A stretch of 64,000 bases of DNA from CAVUBL01 sp963739795 (GTDB lineage: Bacteria; Acidobacteriota; Thermoanaerobaculia; Multivoradales; DATKCC01), in NCBI GenBank assembly GCA_963739795.1, contig CAVUBL010000004.1:62001-126000 (forward strand), read 5' to 3'. The notes under the pieces are model-generated. The model made no database searches, was not told where the DNA came from, and worked only from the letters and a program-made list of their open reading frames with translations. A program made the position numbers and the translations under genes. This document shows positions 9,722-17,617 of this stretch, one piece after another (the stretch's first letter is position 1; every line of letters begins with the position of its first letter).

Positions 9722-11902
9722 TCAAGTCGTGGCCGCCGCTTCGGACGTTGGAACGGACTCGTCGTCTCGGGGTCGCAAGAAGCGCTGCGCCAAGGCGGCG
9801 ACGGCGCGAGCGTCGAGGGGAAAGAGGAGCGCCGCCGCGGTGCGCCGGGCTTCACCGTCGCTGACATGGACCCGCTCCACGGCCGGCGCCAGACCGCTCG
9901 CACGCAGCCGTCGCGCGGCCTCGACCGCCGCCGCGCTCGCCTGTCCGGACGAGGCCAGCCGGTGGATGCGGGGCACCGCCGGCACCACCACCTCGCGGAT
10001 CTGTCGGCCGGCAAAGCAGAGCTTCAGCAGGCCGTAGAGCGCACCGGGGAGCACTTCGCGACCGTGGGCGGCCGGCAGGGGGCGGCCGGTGACCCTCGGC
10101 CAGTCGAGGAGACAACATCCCCACAGGAGGTCGCCGAGCCGGGCTTCGTCGACCCTTCCCTCGATGAACGCCGCGACGTCGGCGGGGTCGGCGGCGAGCC
10201 GGCCCGAGTCCGGGTAGGAGCTCGCCTCCTCATCCGGCCCACCGCCGGCGGGTCGCTGGGTGGCGAGGAGCAGACGCCGGGCCAGGACGCGCTGGAGGTC
10301 CTCGACCAGGTCACCGTCGCCCCACACGATGTCGCGGCCCGCGTCCTCCCGCCACCGCACCCGCAGTCGGTCGGTGGGGAAGACGGTCTCGACGGGCTCG
10401 AGCTGCGCTCGCAACGGGAGAATCGTCCAGCGGCCCTCGCCGGCACCGTAGCGACCGCTCACCGAGGCCAGCGAGGCGGCCAGGCGAAGCTCGACGCTGC
10501 CGTCGTCGACCGCTTCGAGCCAGCCGGGGGAGAGCGCCGGAACCGGATGGACCCCCGCCTCCAGCGTCCAGCGCAGGCTGCGGGCGAGCGCCCGCTCGCA
10601 GCGTCCCAGCTCGATCAGCACGTCGAGGAGGCGCCGGGCGTCTCCCCGCTCACACAGGGACAGGATCGCCGACTCCAGGCTCCGAAGCGCCCTCGCCACC
10701 GAGGCCGGGGCCGTTCGGGCCCGGGAGCGGAAGCGGTCGAGCCAGAGGTCGACCTCCTGGAGATGCCCGACCGCGCGGTGGCGGCGAACCTGGAAACGGC
10801 CGAGGGGAGTCGCCAGGAACGCCAGGCCGTTGCGCACCAGGAAGCCGTAGCGGACGAAGCTCGCGATCCCGCGATCCACTCCGAGCGTGGCCACGGCCCG
10901 GGCGAAGTCGAGACCGCTGACCGCGGGTCGTCCACGCACGTTGGCCCGCCCCTCGGAGAAGAGCGCGCGGACCTCGGGCAGGCCGGCGGGCCGGCGCCAG
11001 AGGGGAACCCAGATCTCCCCTCGGCTGGCGTCTTCCTCCTCGGCGGCGGCGCTGCCGTAACCCGCCGCTACCGGCCGGACCGTGAAGGGGTAGCTCAGGC
11101 CGGCGGGGGCGTGCTCCATGCGGCGGGCTGCGGCGGCGGTGAAGACGAGCGCGCCCTCCAGCATCAGGACATAGCTCCACGGATTGACCAGTGAGCTGCC
11201 CCCGAAGTCCGAGGCGGCGTTGGCTCCACCCGTGGCCGCGGGATCGAACTGGCCCACGGGGGCATGCTCCAGGAGGTCCACCGGCTCGTCGAACAGCGCC
11301 GCGGCCAGGAGGGGCCCGGCCTCGGGCCGGGCTCCACCCGAAGCGGGATCGAAGAGCCACACCAGCCGCTGCATGAAGTTGTTGCTGAACTCGAGGCGGC
11401 CGTCGTTGCCGCCGGTGCCGAGGAGGGGCGGGTACTTCGGGCCGTCGCCGCCGAGCACCACCGAGGCGTCGAGCCACTCCAGGGCCTCGTCCGGCAACGA
11501 GGCCCGACAGGCCCGGATGAGCCGCTCCTTGCTCGACTTGTCGATCTTCTCCTCGACTCCGAGGCGAGAGAGGAGCTCGAAGGCCGCCTCGATGGTCGCT
11601 CGGTACGGAGCGAAGCGCTCCGCGGTGGACTGCCGTAGGGCGTCGATCCCCACCTTGCGGTCCTTCGGGAAGAAGCCGCTGCCGCCGTTCCACGGCGCCA
11701 CGATCGGCGTCGGCCGGTAGTCCTCGAGGAGGAATCTCTGGATCTCCCGGCGGTCGAGGACACTCTCCAGCACGAAGACGTCCGAGCGCCAAGCGCCGCG
11801 CGCCTGCCGGTCGGCGGCGGAGAGGAGCCTCAAGACACCCAGCGCGGAGAGGTACGACGACAGAGGCTCGGGACGGCAACCGGGAAGAGTCGTCTCAGGC
11901 AT
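9722..11902 (-). CDS. csx17: CRISPR-associated protein Csx17 (Cas8u2 large subunit), type I-G
   Basis: Large subunit of 726 aa of the Csx17/Cas8u2 family, expected to recognise the PAM and start R-loop formation. The conserved N-terminus is clear: LPGCRPEPLSSYLSALGVLR, then YRPTPIVAPWNGGSGFFPKD and PPLLGTGGNDGRLEFSNNF. The ATG at 11902 overlaps the last 8 bases of cas3, so the two are translationally coupled; the upstream extension of the frame lies inside cas3. The length is normal for the family. No sign of disruption is visible, so interference genes appear intact. Confidence 0.9.
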   Translation of the reverse strand: MPETTLPGCRPEPLSSYLSALGVLRLLSAADRQARGAWRSDVFVLESVLDRREIQRFLLEDYRPTPIVAPWNGGSGFFPKDRKVGIDALRQSTAERFAPYRATIEAAFELLSRLGVEEKIDKSSKERLIRACRASLPDEALEWLDASVVLGGDGPKYPPLLGTGGNDGRLEFSNNFMQRLVWLFDPASGGARPEAGPLLAAALFDEPVDLLEHAPVGQFDPAATGGANAASDFGGSSLVNPWSYVLMLEGALVFTAAAARRMEHAPAGLSYPFTVRPVAAGYGSAAAEEEDASRGEIWVPLWRRPAGLPEVRALFSEGRANVRGRPAVSGLDFARAVATLGVDRGIASFVRYGFLVRNGLAFLATPLGRFQVRRHRAVGHLQEVDLWLDRFRSRARTAPASVARALRSLESAILSLCERGDARRLLDVLIELGRCERALARSLRWTLEAGVHPVPALSPGWLEAVDDGSVELRLAASLASVSGRYGAGEGRWTILPLRAQLEPVETVFPTDRLRVRWREDAGRDIVWGDGDLVEDLQRVLARRLLLATQRPAGGGPDEEASSYPDSGRLAADPADVAAFIEGRVDEARLGDLLWGCCLLDWPRVTGRPLPAAHGREVLPGALYGLLKLCFAGRQIREVVVPAVPRIHRLASSGQASAAAVEAARRLRASGLAPAVERVHVSDGEARRTAAALLFPLDARAVAALAQRFLRPRDDESVPTSEAAATT

Positions 11903-14435
11903 GGCGGCTCTCCTTCGTGTCTCCGGAGCGCTCCTCGGCGCTCGCCCGCGCATCGGCGGCTCGGAGCAGGGCCTCCAGGTAGGCGAGACGGAACGGACCG
12001 AGATCGGCGTCGTCGCGCAGGGCCAGCACGCGCTCGGTCCAACTCCCCTCGCCCAGCCGCATGGGGGAGAGGTCGAGGCGGGTCGGTGCCAGGTGCTCTC
12101 CTCCGGGCAGCTCCACCGCCGGTAGCAGGTCCCCGTCCCATACGCCCCGGGCGTAGAGGGTGTCGGGAGCGTCCGGCTCCTCCTCCCCTGGAACCGACCG
12201 AAGGCTCAGGCGCACCTTGCCGTGGTGGGCGGCGATCAGGTAGGCGACGAGGTCGCGGTGGGGGGCGTCGAAGTCCACCGATCGGGCCAGCCAGGCGAGC
12301 GCCGACGCCAGCTCGTGGCGGAAGAAAGGGCGTACTCCGGTCGCCCGGAGCCGATGGTCCGACTTGGCCCACGGCCCGTCGCCGGGATACGAGCGGTCGG
12401 GCCGGGTCTCCAGAGGACCGAGTAGGCGCCGCTGAAACTGCTCGTGGGCCTTGCCCACGTCGTGCCAGAGTGCGGCGTCGGCGAGGGCCGTGGCGAGGAG
12501 GCCGGCCCCGTCCAGGCCGACCTCGGTCCGGACGGTCCTCACCTCCTCGGCCACGTCGCTCAGGTGGTCGCGGAGCAAGACCCAGCGGCCCACGTCCGTG
12601 TCCCGGTCACCCGCCATGGAGTCGGGTCGGCCGTCCCCGGCCTCGAGCTCGGAGACCGGGGCCCCGCCGGTGAGCCGGCCGGTCCAGCCCAGCGTCTCGT
12701 CGTAGCCCTCGGCGGTCGCGTGCAGGAGGTAGGTCTCTCCGGGTCGGAGCCCACGGGCCGCCCTCCGCACAGGGTCCCATCGCTCCTCGATCCCGTCCCA
12801 ACGCCAGACCGAGAGCTGGCTCGATCGCGCCGGGTTCTGCTTGCGGCGCGCCTTGTTCAGGTTGCCGAGGAACGCCGCCGCGGCAGAGACCGAGACCCGG
12901 CAGAGCTCGTCGCGGCCGGCCCGCGGGAGGTCGGCGGGCGGGCGGGCGGTGCCTGGCGGGAAGTCCCGCCAGAAGAGCTGGACGTCCGGCAAACCGGCGT
13001 CGCGGACGAAGCGGGACACGTCGACGTCGTAGCCGAGGAGGTCGGGGCCCGTGTCGAAAAGATCGATGAGGTCACGGTGGCGCAGGACCGGCCGGACCTC
13101 CGGTTGTGGCTCGTAAGGCAGCGCAGCCAACGTCTCGGGGCCCGCATCGCCACCTCGGGCCGCGAGCTCCTCGAGGAGCCCTGTGGCCCGCTCGAGCTCG
13201 GCGGCCTCGTAGGGCAGGGCGAGGTCATCGTCTCCGTCCCGAGGGAGCAAGGGGATCCACCGAATCTGCGCCGGGGTGCCTCCGTCGCGCTCCGCTTCGC
13301 CGTACCGGTTGCACCGGCCGAAGCGCTGCACGAGGGAGGGCCAGGGGGCGAGCTCGGTAAAGAGAGTGCGGGCGGAGACGTCGACCCCCGCCTCCACGAC
13401 CTGGGTCGACACGACGACCCGGTCCCCTTCGGCGTGGAGGACGGCGAGGTGGCGCGCCCGGTCCGGCGGCCGGAAACGCGAGTGGAGCAGGGCCGTCCGG
13501 AGAGTGCTCCCGGCCAGGATCTGTTCCAGCGCCCGGTAGATCTCTCGGGCCCTGTCCACGCGGTTGACCACCACCAGGGTCAGCCCGCCGCGCTCGATCG
13601 CGGCGGCGGCCACGGCCTCGGCGAGCCGGCGGTAGTCGCCCTCCTCGGGCCGGGCCTCGAGGGCGAGATCACCGGCGCGGACGAGTTGCTTCCGCGCCAG
13701 GGTCCTCAGGCGAACGGCCTCTTCGTCTCGTCGTTCCTCGGGTGAGAGGCCGTGGACCGTCCAGCCTCCCGCGGGCTGCGGGTGATCGACGGTGGCGAGC
13801 TGCGCGCGGCCCAAGGTCGCGCTCATCCACAGGGAGTGGGTCGGCCCGAAGGCTCCGAGCGCGGCGCGGAAGGCTTGGAGCTGGGCGCTGGTCTCGACGC
13901 CCACGCCCATCAACTGGGTCTCGTCGAAGACCCACAGGCAGTCCGAGTTGAGGAGCCCGAAGTGCACGGGCCAGCGGAAGCGGCTCATGCCGTACCCGCG
14001 GGAGAGGGCGCGCGAGAGCAACATGTCCTGGGTGCCCACGACGACCTGGGGCCGACCGGGGTGGAGGTCCCACTCCGCTTCCGTACTGCCGCCCATCAAT
14101 TGGGAAGCTCCCGGAGGCTCCAGCCCCCGGTCACGGAAGAGGGGAGCGGCCGTCCGGCACCACGCCTGCGCGCAGGCGAAGGTCTGTTCCACGAGGGTTC
14201 GCATCGGAAGGCAGTAGACGAGACGCCGTCCGGTCCCCGGGTCGTCGTGGAGTCGCTTCCAGAGCCAGGCGACGATCACCGCCGCGGTCTTGCCCAGGCC
14301 CGTGGGCACGTCGAGCAGGTCGGGCCAGCCCTCCCGCTCGGCCAGCCGGCGCTGGTAGCCGTACGGGGAGTGTCCCGTCAGCTCCTCGAAGAAGCGTTCG
14401 GTGGAGTCGGGTGTTCGCGTCGTCTCGAGGCTCAT
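11895..14435 (-). CDS. cas3: CRISPR-associated helicase-nuclease Cas3, type I-G (helicase first, HD domain C-terminal)
   Basis: Effector nuclease-helicase of 846 aa that is recruited after target recognition to unwind and cut DNA. The superfamily-2 helicase comes first: Walker A VPTGLGKTAA at residues 43-52 and the DEAD-type box as DETQ at 171-174. The second RecA domain contains STQVVEAGVDVSA and QRFGRCNRYG. The HD nuclease domain is C-terminal, with ALWHDVGKAH around residue 655. This reversed order (helicase then HD) is characteristic of type I-G. It is the first gene of the leftward cas operon. Its upstream gap holds the crRNA-like mini-array at 14565-14647. Confidence 0.93.
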   Translation of the reverse strand: MSLETTRTPDSTERFFEELTGHSPYGYQRRLAEREGWPDLLDVPTGLGKTAAVIVAWLWKRLHDDPGTGRRLVYCLPMRTLVEQTFACAQAWCRTAAPLFRDRGLEPPGASQLMGGSTEAEWDLHPGRPQVVVGTQDMLLSRALSRGYGMSRFRWPVHFGLLNSDCLWVFDETQLMGVGVETSAQLQAFRAALGAFGPTHSLWMSATLGRAQLATVDHPQPAGGWTVHGLSPEERRDEEAVRLRTLARKQLVRAGDLALEARPEEGDYRRLAEAVAAAAIERGGLTLVVVNRVDRAREIYRALEQILAGSTLRTALLHSRFRPPDRARHLAVLHAEGDRVVVSTQVVEAGVDVSARTLFTELAPWPSLVQRFGRCNRYGEAERDGGTPAQIRWIPLLPRDGDDDLALPYEAAELERATGLLEELAARGGDAGPETLAALPYEPQPEVRPVLRHRDLIDLFDTGPDLLGYDVDVSRFVRDAGLPDVQLFWRDFPPGTARPPADLPRAGRDELCRVSVSAAAAFLGNLNKARRKQNPARSSQLSVWRWDGIEERWDPVRRAARGLRPGETYLLHATAEGYDETLGWTGRLTGGAPVSELEAGDGRPDSMAGDRDTDVGRWVLLRDHLSDVAEEVRTVRTEVGLDGAGLLATALADAALWHDVGKAHEQFQRRLLGPLETRPDRSYPGDGPWAKSDHRLRATGVRPFFRHELASALAWLARSVDFDAPHRDLVAYLIAAHHGKVRLSLRSVPGEEEPDAPDTLYARGVWDGDLLPAVELPGGEHLAPTRLDLSPMRLGEGSWTERVLALRDDADLGPFRLAYLEALLRAADARASAEERSGDTKESRHA

Positions 14436-14564
14436 CTCGCGATCCGAGGTTGTTCCACTCCCGGAGTGTCACGTGGCGGTCCAAGGATTTCTCGACCCAG
14501 TGGGGTCACGCCCTCGCGGGCGTGGATTCGCTCTGCTGCCCCGTCGCAGGGCAGGGCTGCCTGC

Positions 14565-14647
14565 TGGGGCCGCGCCCGGGCGGGCATGGAGACAGCTCGG
14601 CACGTAGGTGCTCTCAGGCACCCTTGCTGCTTCAAGGGAGCCGCGAC
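14565..14647 (-). ncRNA. Putative crRNA-like mini-array: two degenerate CRISPR repeats flanking one 35-nt spacer
   Basis: On the cas3 strand, bases 14647-14629 match the last 19 nt of the array repeat at 15 of 19 positions and keep the TTGAAGC handle. Exactly 35 nt later (14628-14594, within the 35-42 nt range of the true spacers), bases 14593-14565 match the first 29 nt of the repeat at 21 of 29 positions without gaps. Seven of those eight differences are transitions. The repeat stem is largely kept in the second copy: one T:A pair has become C:G and one C:G has become T:G, with one A-C mismatch. This is the arrangement of CRISPR-derived regulatory RNAs such as CreA. Function is inferred, and no transcript is shown. 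The handle and first guide bases can also form a competing hairpin (CCCTTG / CAAGGG). Confidence 0.65.
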
Positions 14648-14692
14648 GACGGACCGCGTCACGGTAGGGTCCGGATGGTGGGCTGTCACGGA

Positions 14693-14708
14693 GCCATGAT
14701 GGCATGGC
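14693..14708. promoter_or_regulatory. Inverted repeat upstream of the mini-array and cas3
   Basis: GCCATG, four bases, then CATGGC form a perfect 6-bp inverted repeat about 45 bases upstream of the first pseudorepeat, where the promoter of the leftward cas transcript should lie. It could be an operator. No convincing -35/-10 pair was found nearby, so the role is open. Confidence 0.25.
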
Positions 14709-14837
14709 TTGTCTAAGCAAGAGAATGAGCGTAGTCGGTGGTCTCAGTCACCGTTACTGAAGCTCGGAATGGTCACCACCTACCTTGTCTCCGACTCAGG
14801 TGTGCCCCGGGAGTGGCGGTCTCAGGAGCAGGTGTCC

Positions 14838-14868
14838 TTGACACGGGTGGCCTCGCGAGATACATGTA
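14838..14868 (+). promoter_or_regulatory. Putative promoter and operator of the RHH-RelE toxin-antitoxin pair
   Basis: A perfect TTGACA (14838-14843) is followed after 17 bases by TACATG, a weak -10. That hexamer sits in the perfect palindrome TACATGTA (14861-14868), which could be the operator for the ribbon-helix-helix antitoxin, since such proteins usually repress their own promoter. If correct, the mRNA would be almost leaderless, with the ATG at 14873. Confidence 0.4.
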
Positions 14869-14872
14869 CTGC

Positions 14873-15100
14873 ATGGCGGTATCCCTTCGTCTTCCAGCCG
14901 ACATCGAGATCCGCCTTGCGGACCTCGCCCGGCGAACCGGACGGACCAAGAGCTTCTACATGCGAGAGGCGATCGTCGAGCACCTCGACGACCTGGAAGA
15001 CCTCTACCTCGCCGAACGACGTCTCCAGGACGCCGTGTCCGGTCGCTCCGGCACGGTGCCACTGCAAGAGCTCTTGAAGCGGCATGGCTTGGCGGATTGA
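14873..15100 (+). CDS. Ribbon-helix-helix antitoxin (RelB/CopG-type)
   Basis: Small protein of 75 aa with a ribbon-helix-helix DNA-binding N-terminus (MAVSLRLPADIEIRLADLAR, then TGRTKSFYMREAI) and an acidic helical C-terminus that should wrap the toxin. It would neutralise the RelE-family toxin encoded next and repress the shared promoter. ATG at 14864 (three codons upstream) is an alternative start. The stop codon overlaps the toxin start by 17 bases, the usual coupling of type II modules. The pair sits between the effector and adaptation halves of the CRISPR locus. Confidence 0.85.
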   Translation: MAVSLRLPADIEIRLADLARRTGRTKSFYMREAIVEHLDDLEDLYLAERRLQDAVSGRSGTVPLQELLKRHGLAD

Positions 15101-15362
15101 GATCGAGCGAGCCGCGGCCAGAGAGCTCGACAAACTCGATCCGCCGGTCGCCCGACGCATCTTGCGATTCCTGTGGGAGGGGCTGGCCCCTCTCGACGAT
15201 CCCCGCACTCTGGGCCAGGCCCTTCGCGGCTCCCGACTCGGCGACTTCTGGAAGTATCGAGTCGGGGACTGTCGCATCATCGCGGCGATTCTCGACGAGA
15301 AGCTCGTCGTCCTCGTGCTCCGGGTCGGGCGGCGGGACTCCGTCTACCGCCGGCCGCTCTGA
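15084..15362 (+). CDS. RelE/ParE-family toxin
   Basis: Toxin of 92 aa of the RelE/ParE superfamily; RelE-type members cut mRNA on the ribosome. Family features are the N-terminal ERAAARELDKLDPPVARRI helix pair, the GLAPLDDPRTLGQALRGS turn, the WKYRVGDCRIIAAI strand, and the C-terminal VLVLRVGRRDSVYR with basic residues and a Tyr. The ATG at 15084 lies inside the antitoxin gene. The combination with a ribbon-helix-helix antitoxin is common. The module is intact, and its place within the cas locus suggests it may help retain the locus. That is inference. Confidence 0.88.
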   Translation: MAWRIEIERAAARELDKLDPPVARRILRFLWEGLAPLDDPRTLGQALRGSRLGDFWKYRVGDCRIIAAILDEKLVVLVLRVGRRDSVYRRPL

Positions 15363-15458
15363 GCCGCGCCTGCCGGCCCGCCTCTCAACCCTTCGCTCCG
15401 GATGGTGTCTCTCCCTCAAGGGGGGCCGTCTCGCCCCCCTCTCCGGGAGAGCCCAGCC

Positions 15459-17096
15459 ATGGCCGCCGCCACCTCCGTTCCCGATCTCGTTCCCGCCCGG
15501 ATGCTCAACGAGTACGCATACTGCCCGCGGCTCGCCTACCTGATGTGGGTCGACCGCGAGTGGGCGGACAACGTGGAGACGCTGGAGGGAAAGCACGCCC
15601 ACCGGCGCGTGGACCGGGAGCCGGGGGAGCGCGAGCGGCTCCACGACCGGTCGATCCGTCTCTCGAGCTCAGAGCTCGGGGTGACGGCCGTCCTCGACCT
15701 CGTCGAGCGCGCCGGGCGCCGCGCGCGTCCCGTGGACTACAAGCGCGGCAAGAGGCCGCCGGTGGCGGGAGGTGTCTACGAGCCCGAGCGGGTGCAGCTC
15801 TGTGTCCAGGGACTGCTCCTGCGCGAGGCCGGGTACACCTCGAACGAGGGGCTGATCTACTACGTCGCGTCCCGCGAGCGCGTCCGCGTGCGCTTCACGA
15901 AGGCCCTGGTGGAGCGCACCCTCGAGCTCCTCGCCGAGATGCGGCGGGTGCTCGCCGAGGGCTCGCTGCCTCCGCCCCTCGAAGACAGCCCGAAGTGCCC
16001 GCACTGCTCTCTAGTCTCGATCTGTCTTCCCGAGGAGACCCGCTTTCTGCGCCAGGGCGGCGGCAAGCCCCGGCCGCTGGCGGTCTCTGATCCCGCGACC
16101 TACCCCCTGGTCGTCCAGGAGCCGGGCGCCCGGGTGCACCTCAAGGGCCAGCAGCTCCTGGTCGAGAGCCCCGACGGGGACCGGACGGTGGCCCGCCTGG
16201 CGGAGACCTCCCACGTGGTCCTCATGGGTGGGGTCTCCTGCTCGATGCCGGCGCTCCACGAGTGCTGCCGGCGGGAGATCCCCATCCTCCACTTGAGCGG
16301 CGGGGGCTGGTTCTACGGGCTCACCCGAGGGCTGGGCTCGAAGAACGTGGCGCTGCGCAGCGAGCAGTTCGCCGCCGCCCGCGACAGTCGGCGCTCCCTC
16401 GCCGTCGCCCGGGCGGTCGTGGCGGCGAAGATCCGCAACGCGCGGGTCCTCCTGCGGCGCAACGGGGCTCCGTCGAAGGACGACCTCGGGCTCCTCGCCG
16501 GCTATGCCCGGCGCGCCCGGGAGGCCGGCGACGCCGACGAGCTTCTCGGCCTCGAAGGGAGCGCCGCCAAGGTGTACTACGCCGCCTTCTCGACCATGCT
16601 CAAGGTCGAGGGCGACGTCTTCGCCGCTTTCGACCTGGACGGCCGCAACCGCCGCCCGCCGCGGGACCCGGTCAACGCGCTCCTCTCCTTCGCCTACAGC
16701 CTCCTCACCAAGGACTGGGTGGTGACGCTGACTACGGTGGGCTTCGATCCACTGATGGGCCTGTACCACCAGCCGCGCTATGGCAAGCCGGCACTCGCCC
16801 TCGACCTCATGGAGCCGTTCCGGTCCGTGATCGCCGACAGCGTGGTGATCGGGGCGATCAACAACGGCGAGATCCGGCCCGACGACTTCTTCGAGCGGGA
16901 GGGCGGCGTGCTCCTTCGCTCACCGGCGCGCAGACGACTGATCGGCGCCTACGAGCGCCGCCTGGGCCAGAAGGTGCGCCACCCCGTGTTCGGCTACCGC
17001 ACCACCTACCGCCGACTGTTCGAGATCGAGGCGCGCCTCCTGGGGCGCCACCTGACCGGCGAGCTCGCCGAATACCAGCCCTTCGAGGTGAGATAA
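15459..17096 (+). CDS. cas4-cas1: Cas4-Cas1 fusion protein, type I-G adaptation
   Basis: Fusion of 545 aa that performs PAM-dependent spacer processing (Cas4) and integration (Cas1). The Cas4 part (about residues 1-195) has the four iron-sulfur cysteines: Cys22 (YCPRLAYL), then Cys180, Cys183 and Cys189 (CPHCSLVSIC). The RecB-like core shows Asp-Tyr-Lys in VDYKRGKRP. The Cas1 part follows, with catalytic Glu366 (LEGSAAKVYY), His437 (GLYHQPRYG) and Asp449/Glu452 (ALDLMEPFR). The fusion is typical of type I-G. The ATG at 15459 was chosen because homology begins there; a frame extension to 15402 lacks it. cas2 follows after 6 bases. Confidence 0.93.
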   Translation: MAAATSVPDLVPARMLNEYAYCPRLAYLMWVDREWADNVETLEGKHAHRRVDREPGERERLHDRSIRLSSSELGVTAVLDLVERAGRRARPVDYKRGKRPPVAGGVYEPERVQLCVQGLLLREAGYTSNEGLIYYVASRERVRVRFTKALVERTLELLAEMRRVLAEGSLPPPLEDSPKCPHCSLVSICLPEETRFLRQGGGKPRPLAVSDPATYPLVVQEPGARVHLKGQQLLVESPDGDRTVARLAETSHVVLMGGVSCSMPALHECCRREIPILHLSGGGWFYGLTRGLGSKNVALRSEQFAAARDSRRSLAVARAVVAAKIRNARVLLRRNGAPSKDDLGLLAGYARRAREAGDADELLGLEGSAAKVYYAAFSTMLKVEGDVFAAFDLDGRNRRPPRDPVNALLSFAYSLLTKDWVVTLTTVGFDPLMGLYHQPRYGKPALALDLMEPFRSVIADSVVIGAINNGEIRPDDFFEREGGVLLRSPARRRLIGAYERRLGQKVRHPVFGYRTTYRRLFEIEARLLGRHLTGELAEYQPFEVR

Positions 17097-17102
17097 GGCG
17101 CC

Positions 17103-17396
17103 ATGGACCTCTACTGCTACGTGGTGACCTACGACATCTCGGAGGCGAAGCGCTGGCGCAAGGTCTACCAGGTGATGCAGGGCTACGGGGAGCACGTGCA
17201 GCTCAGCGTCTTTCGCTGCGACCTGACCGAGACCCGGCACGTGCGGATGAGGAACGCCTTGGACCGCGTGATCCAGCACGACGAGGACCAGGTGGTGATC
17301 GCCAAGCTCGGCCGCAGCACGCCCGAAGTCCTGGGAGCCATCGAAGTCCTGGGCCGGCCCCGGAAGTTCGAGCTGCCGAAGTCGGTCGTGGTGTGA
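17103..17396 (+). CDS. cas2: CRISPR-associated protein Cas2
   Basis: Cas2 of 97 aa with the ferredoxin-like fold that bridges two Cas1 dimers in the integration complex. The first strand YVVTYDIS carries the conserved Asp, followed by KRWRKVYQVMQGYGEHVQ and SVFRCDL, all standard for the family. It directly follows the Cas4-Cas1 gene and precedes the leader, so adaptation genes and array are co-oriented. Confidence 0.93.
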   Translation: MDLYCYVVTYDISEAKRWRKVYQVMQGYGEHVQLSVFRCDLTETRHVRMRNALDRVIQHDEDQVVIAKLGRSTPEVLGAIEVLGRPRKFELPKSVVV

Positions 17397-17617
17397 GAGT
17401 CGGTATCATGAGGAGCATGACCAGGGTGCGCACACGCCGCTGCGAGAGGTCCGGTGCCGCCGTTCCCGCCGGGGAGCGCTCGCGCCGGCTCTCCCCCGTA
17501 GCGAAGGGATCTTTGACAACGGAAGGACCGATGGCGGCCGGTTGGCAAGCCCGAACCACAGCACCGCTCGCAACCGCGCCCGGAAGCGCCCGCCTGGCGG
17601 GCCTCCGGGCGCGGAGT
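17397..17617 (+). promoter_or_regulatory. CRISPR leader
   Basis: The 221 bases between cas2 and the first repeat form the leader. The assignment rests on position: the array's decayed repeat is at the far end, adaptation genes are immediately upstream, and the repeat's 3' end (ATTGAAGC) fits a crRNA 5' handle when read rightward. A TTGACA occurs at 17513-17518, but no good -10 follows at 17 bases, so the promoter is uncertain. No gene is seen here. Confidence 0.7.

Noticed and set aside
9707..11194. Open frame of 495 codons on the plus strand opposite csx17.
   Set aside because: Antisense shadow of a well-recognised cas gene caused by high GC content; composition is not protein-like.
14469..14720. 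Small leftward open frame over the mini-array as a CreT-like toxin or peptide.
   Set aside because: It overlaps both pseudorepeats, has no clear ribosome-binding site and no rare-codon cluster typical of CreT.
14826..14837. AGCAGGTGTCC near the toxin-antitoxin promoter as a target of the mini-array guide.
   Set aside because: The fifth, seventh and tenth bases differ and the flanking bases are AGG; a seed with such mismatches is not convincing.
15395..15458. CTCAAGGGGGGCCGTCTCG upstream of cas4-cas1 looked like another pseudorepeat.
   Set aside because: Only about 10 of 15 positions match without gaps, it has no partner at spacer distance, and similar GC-rich strings occur elsewhere in the window.
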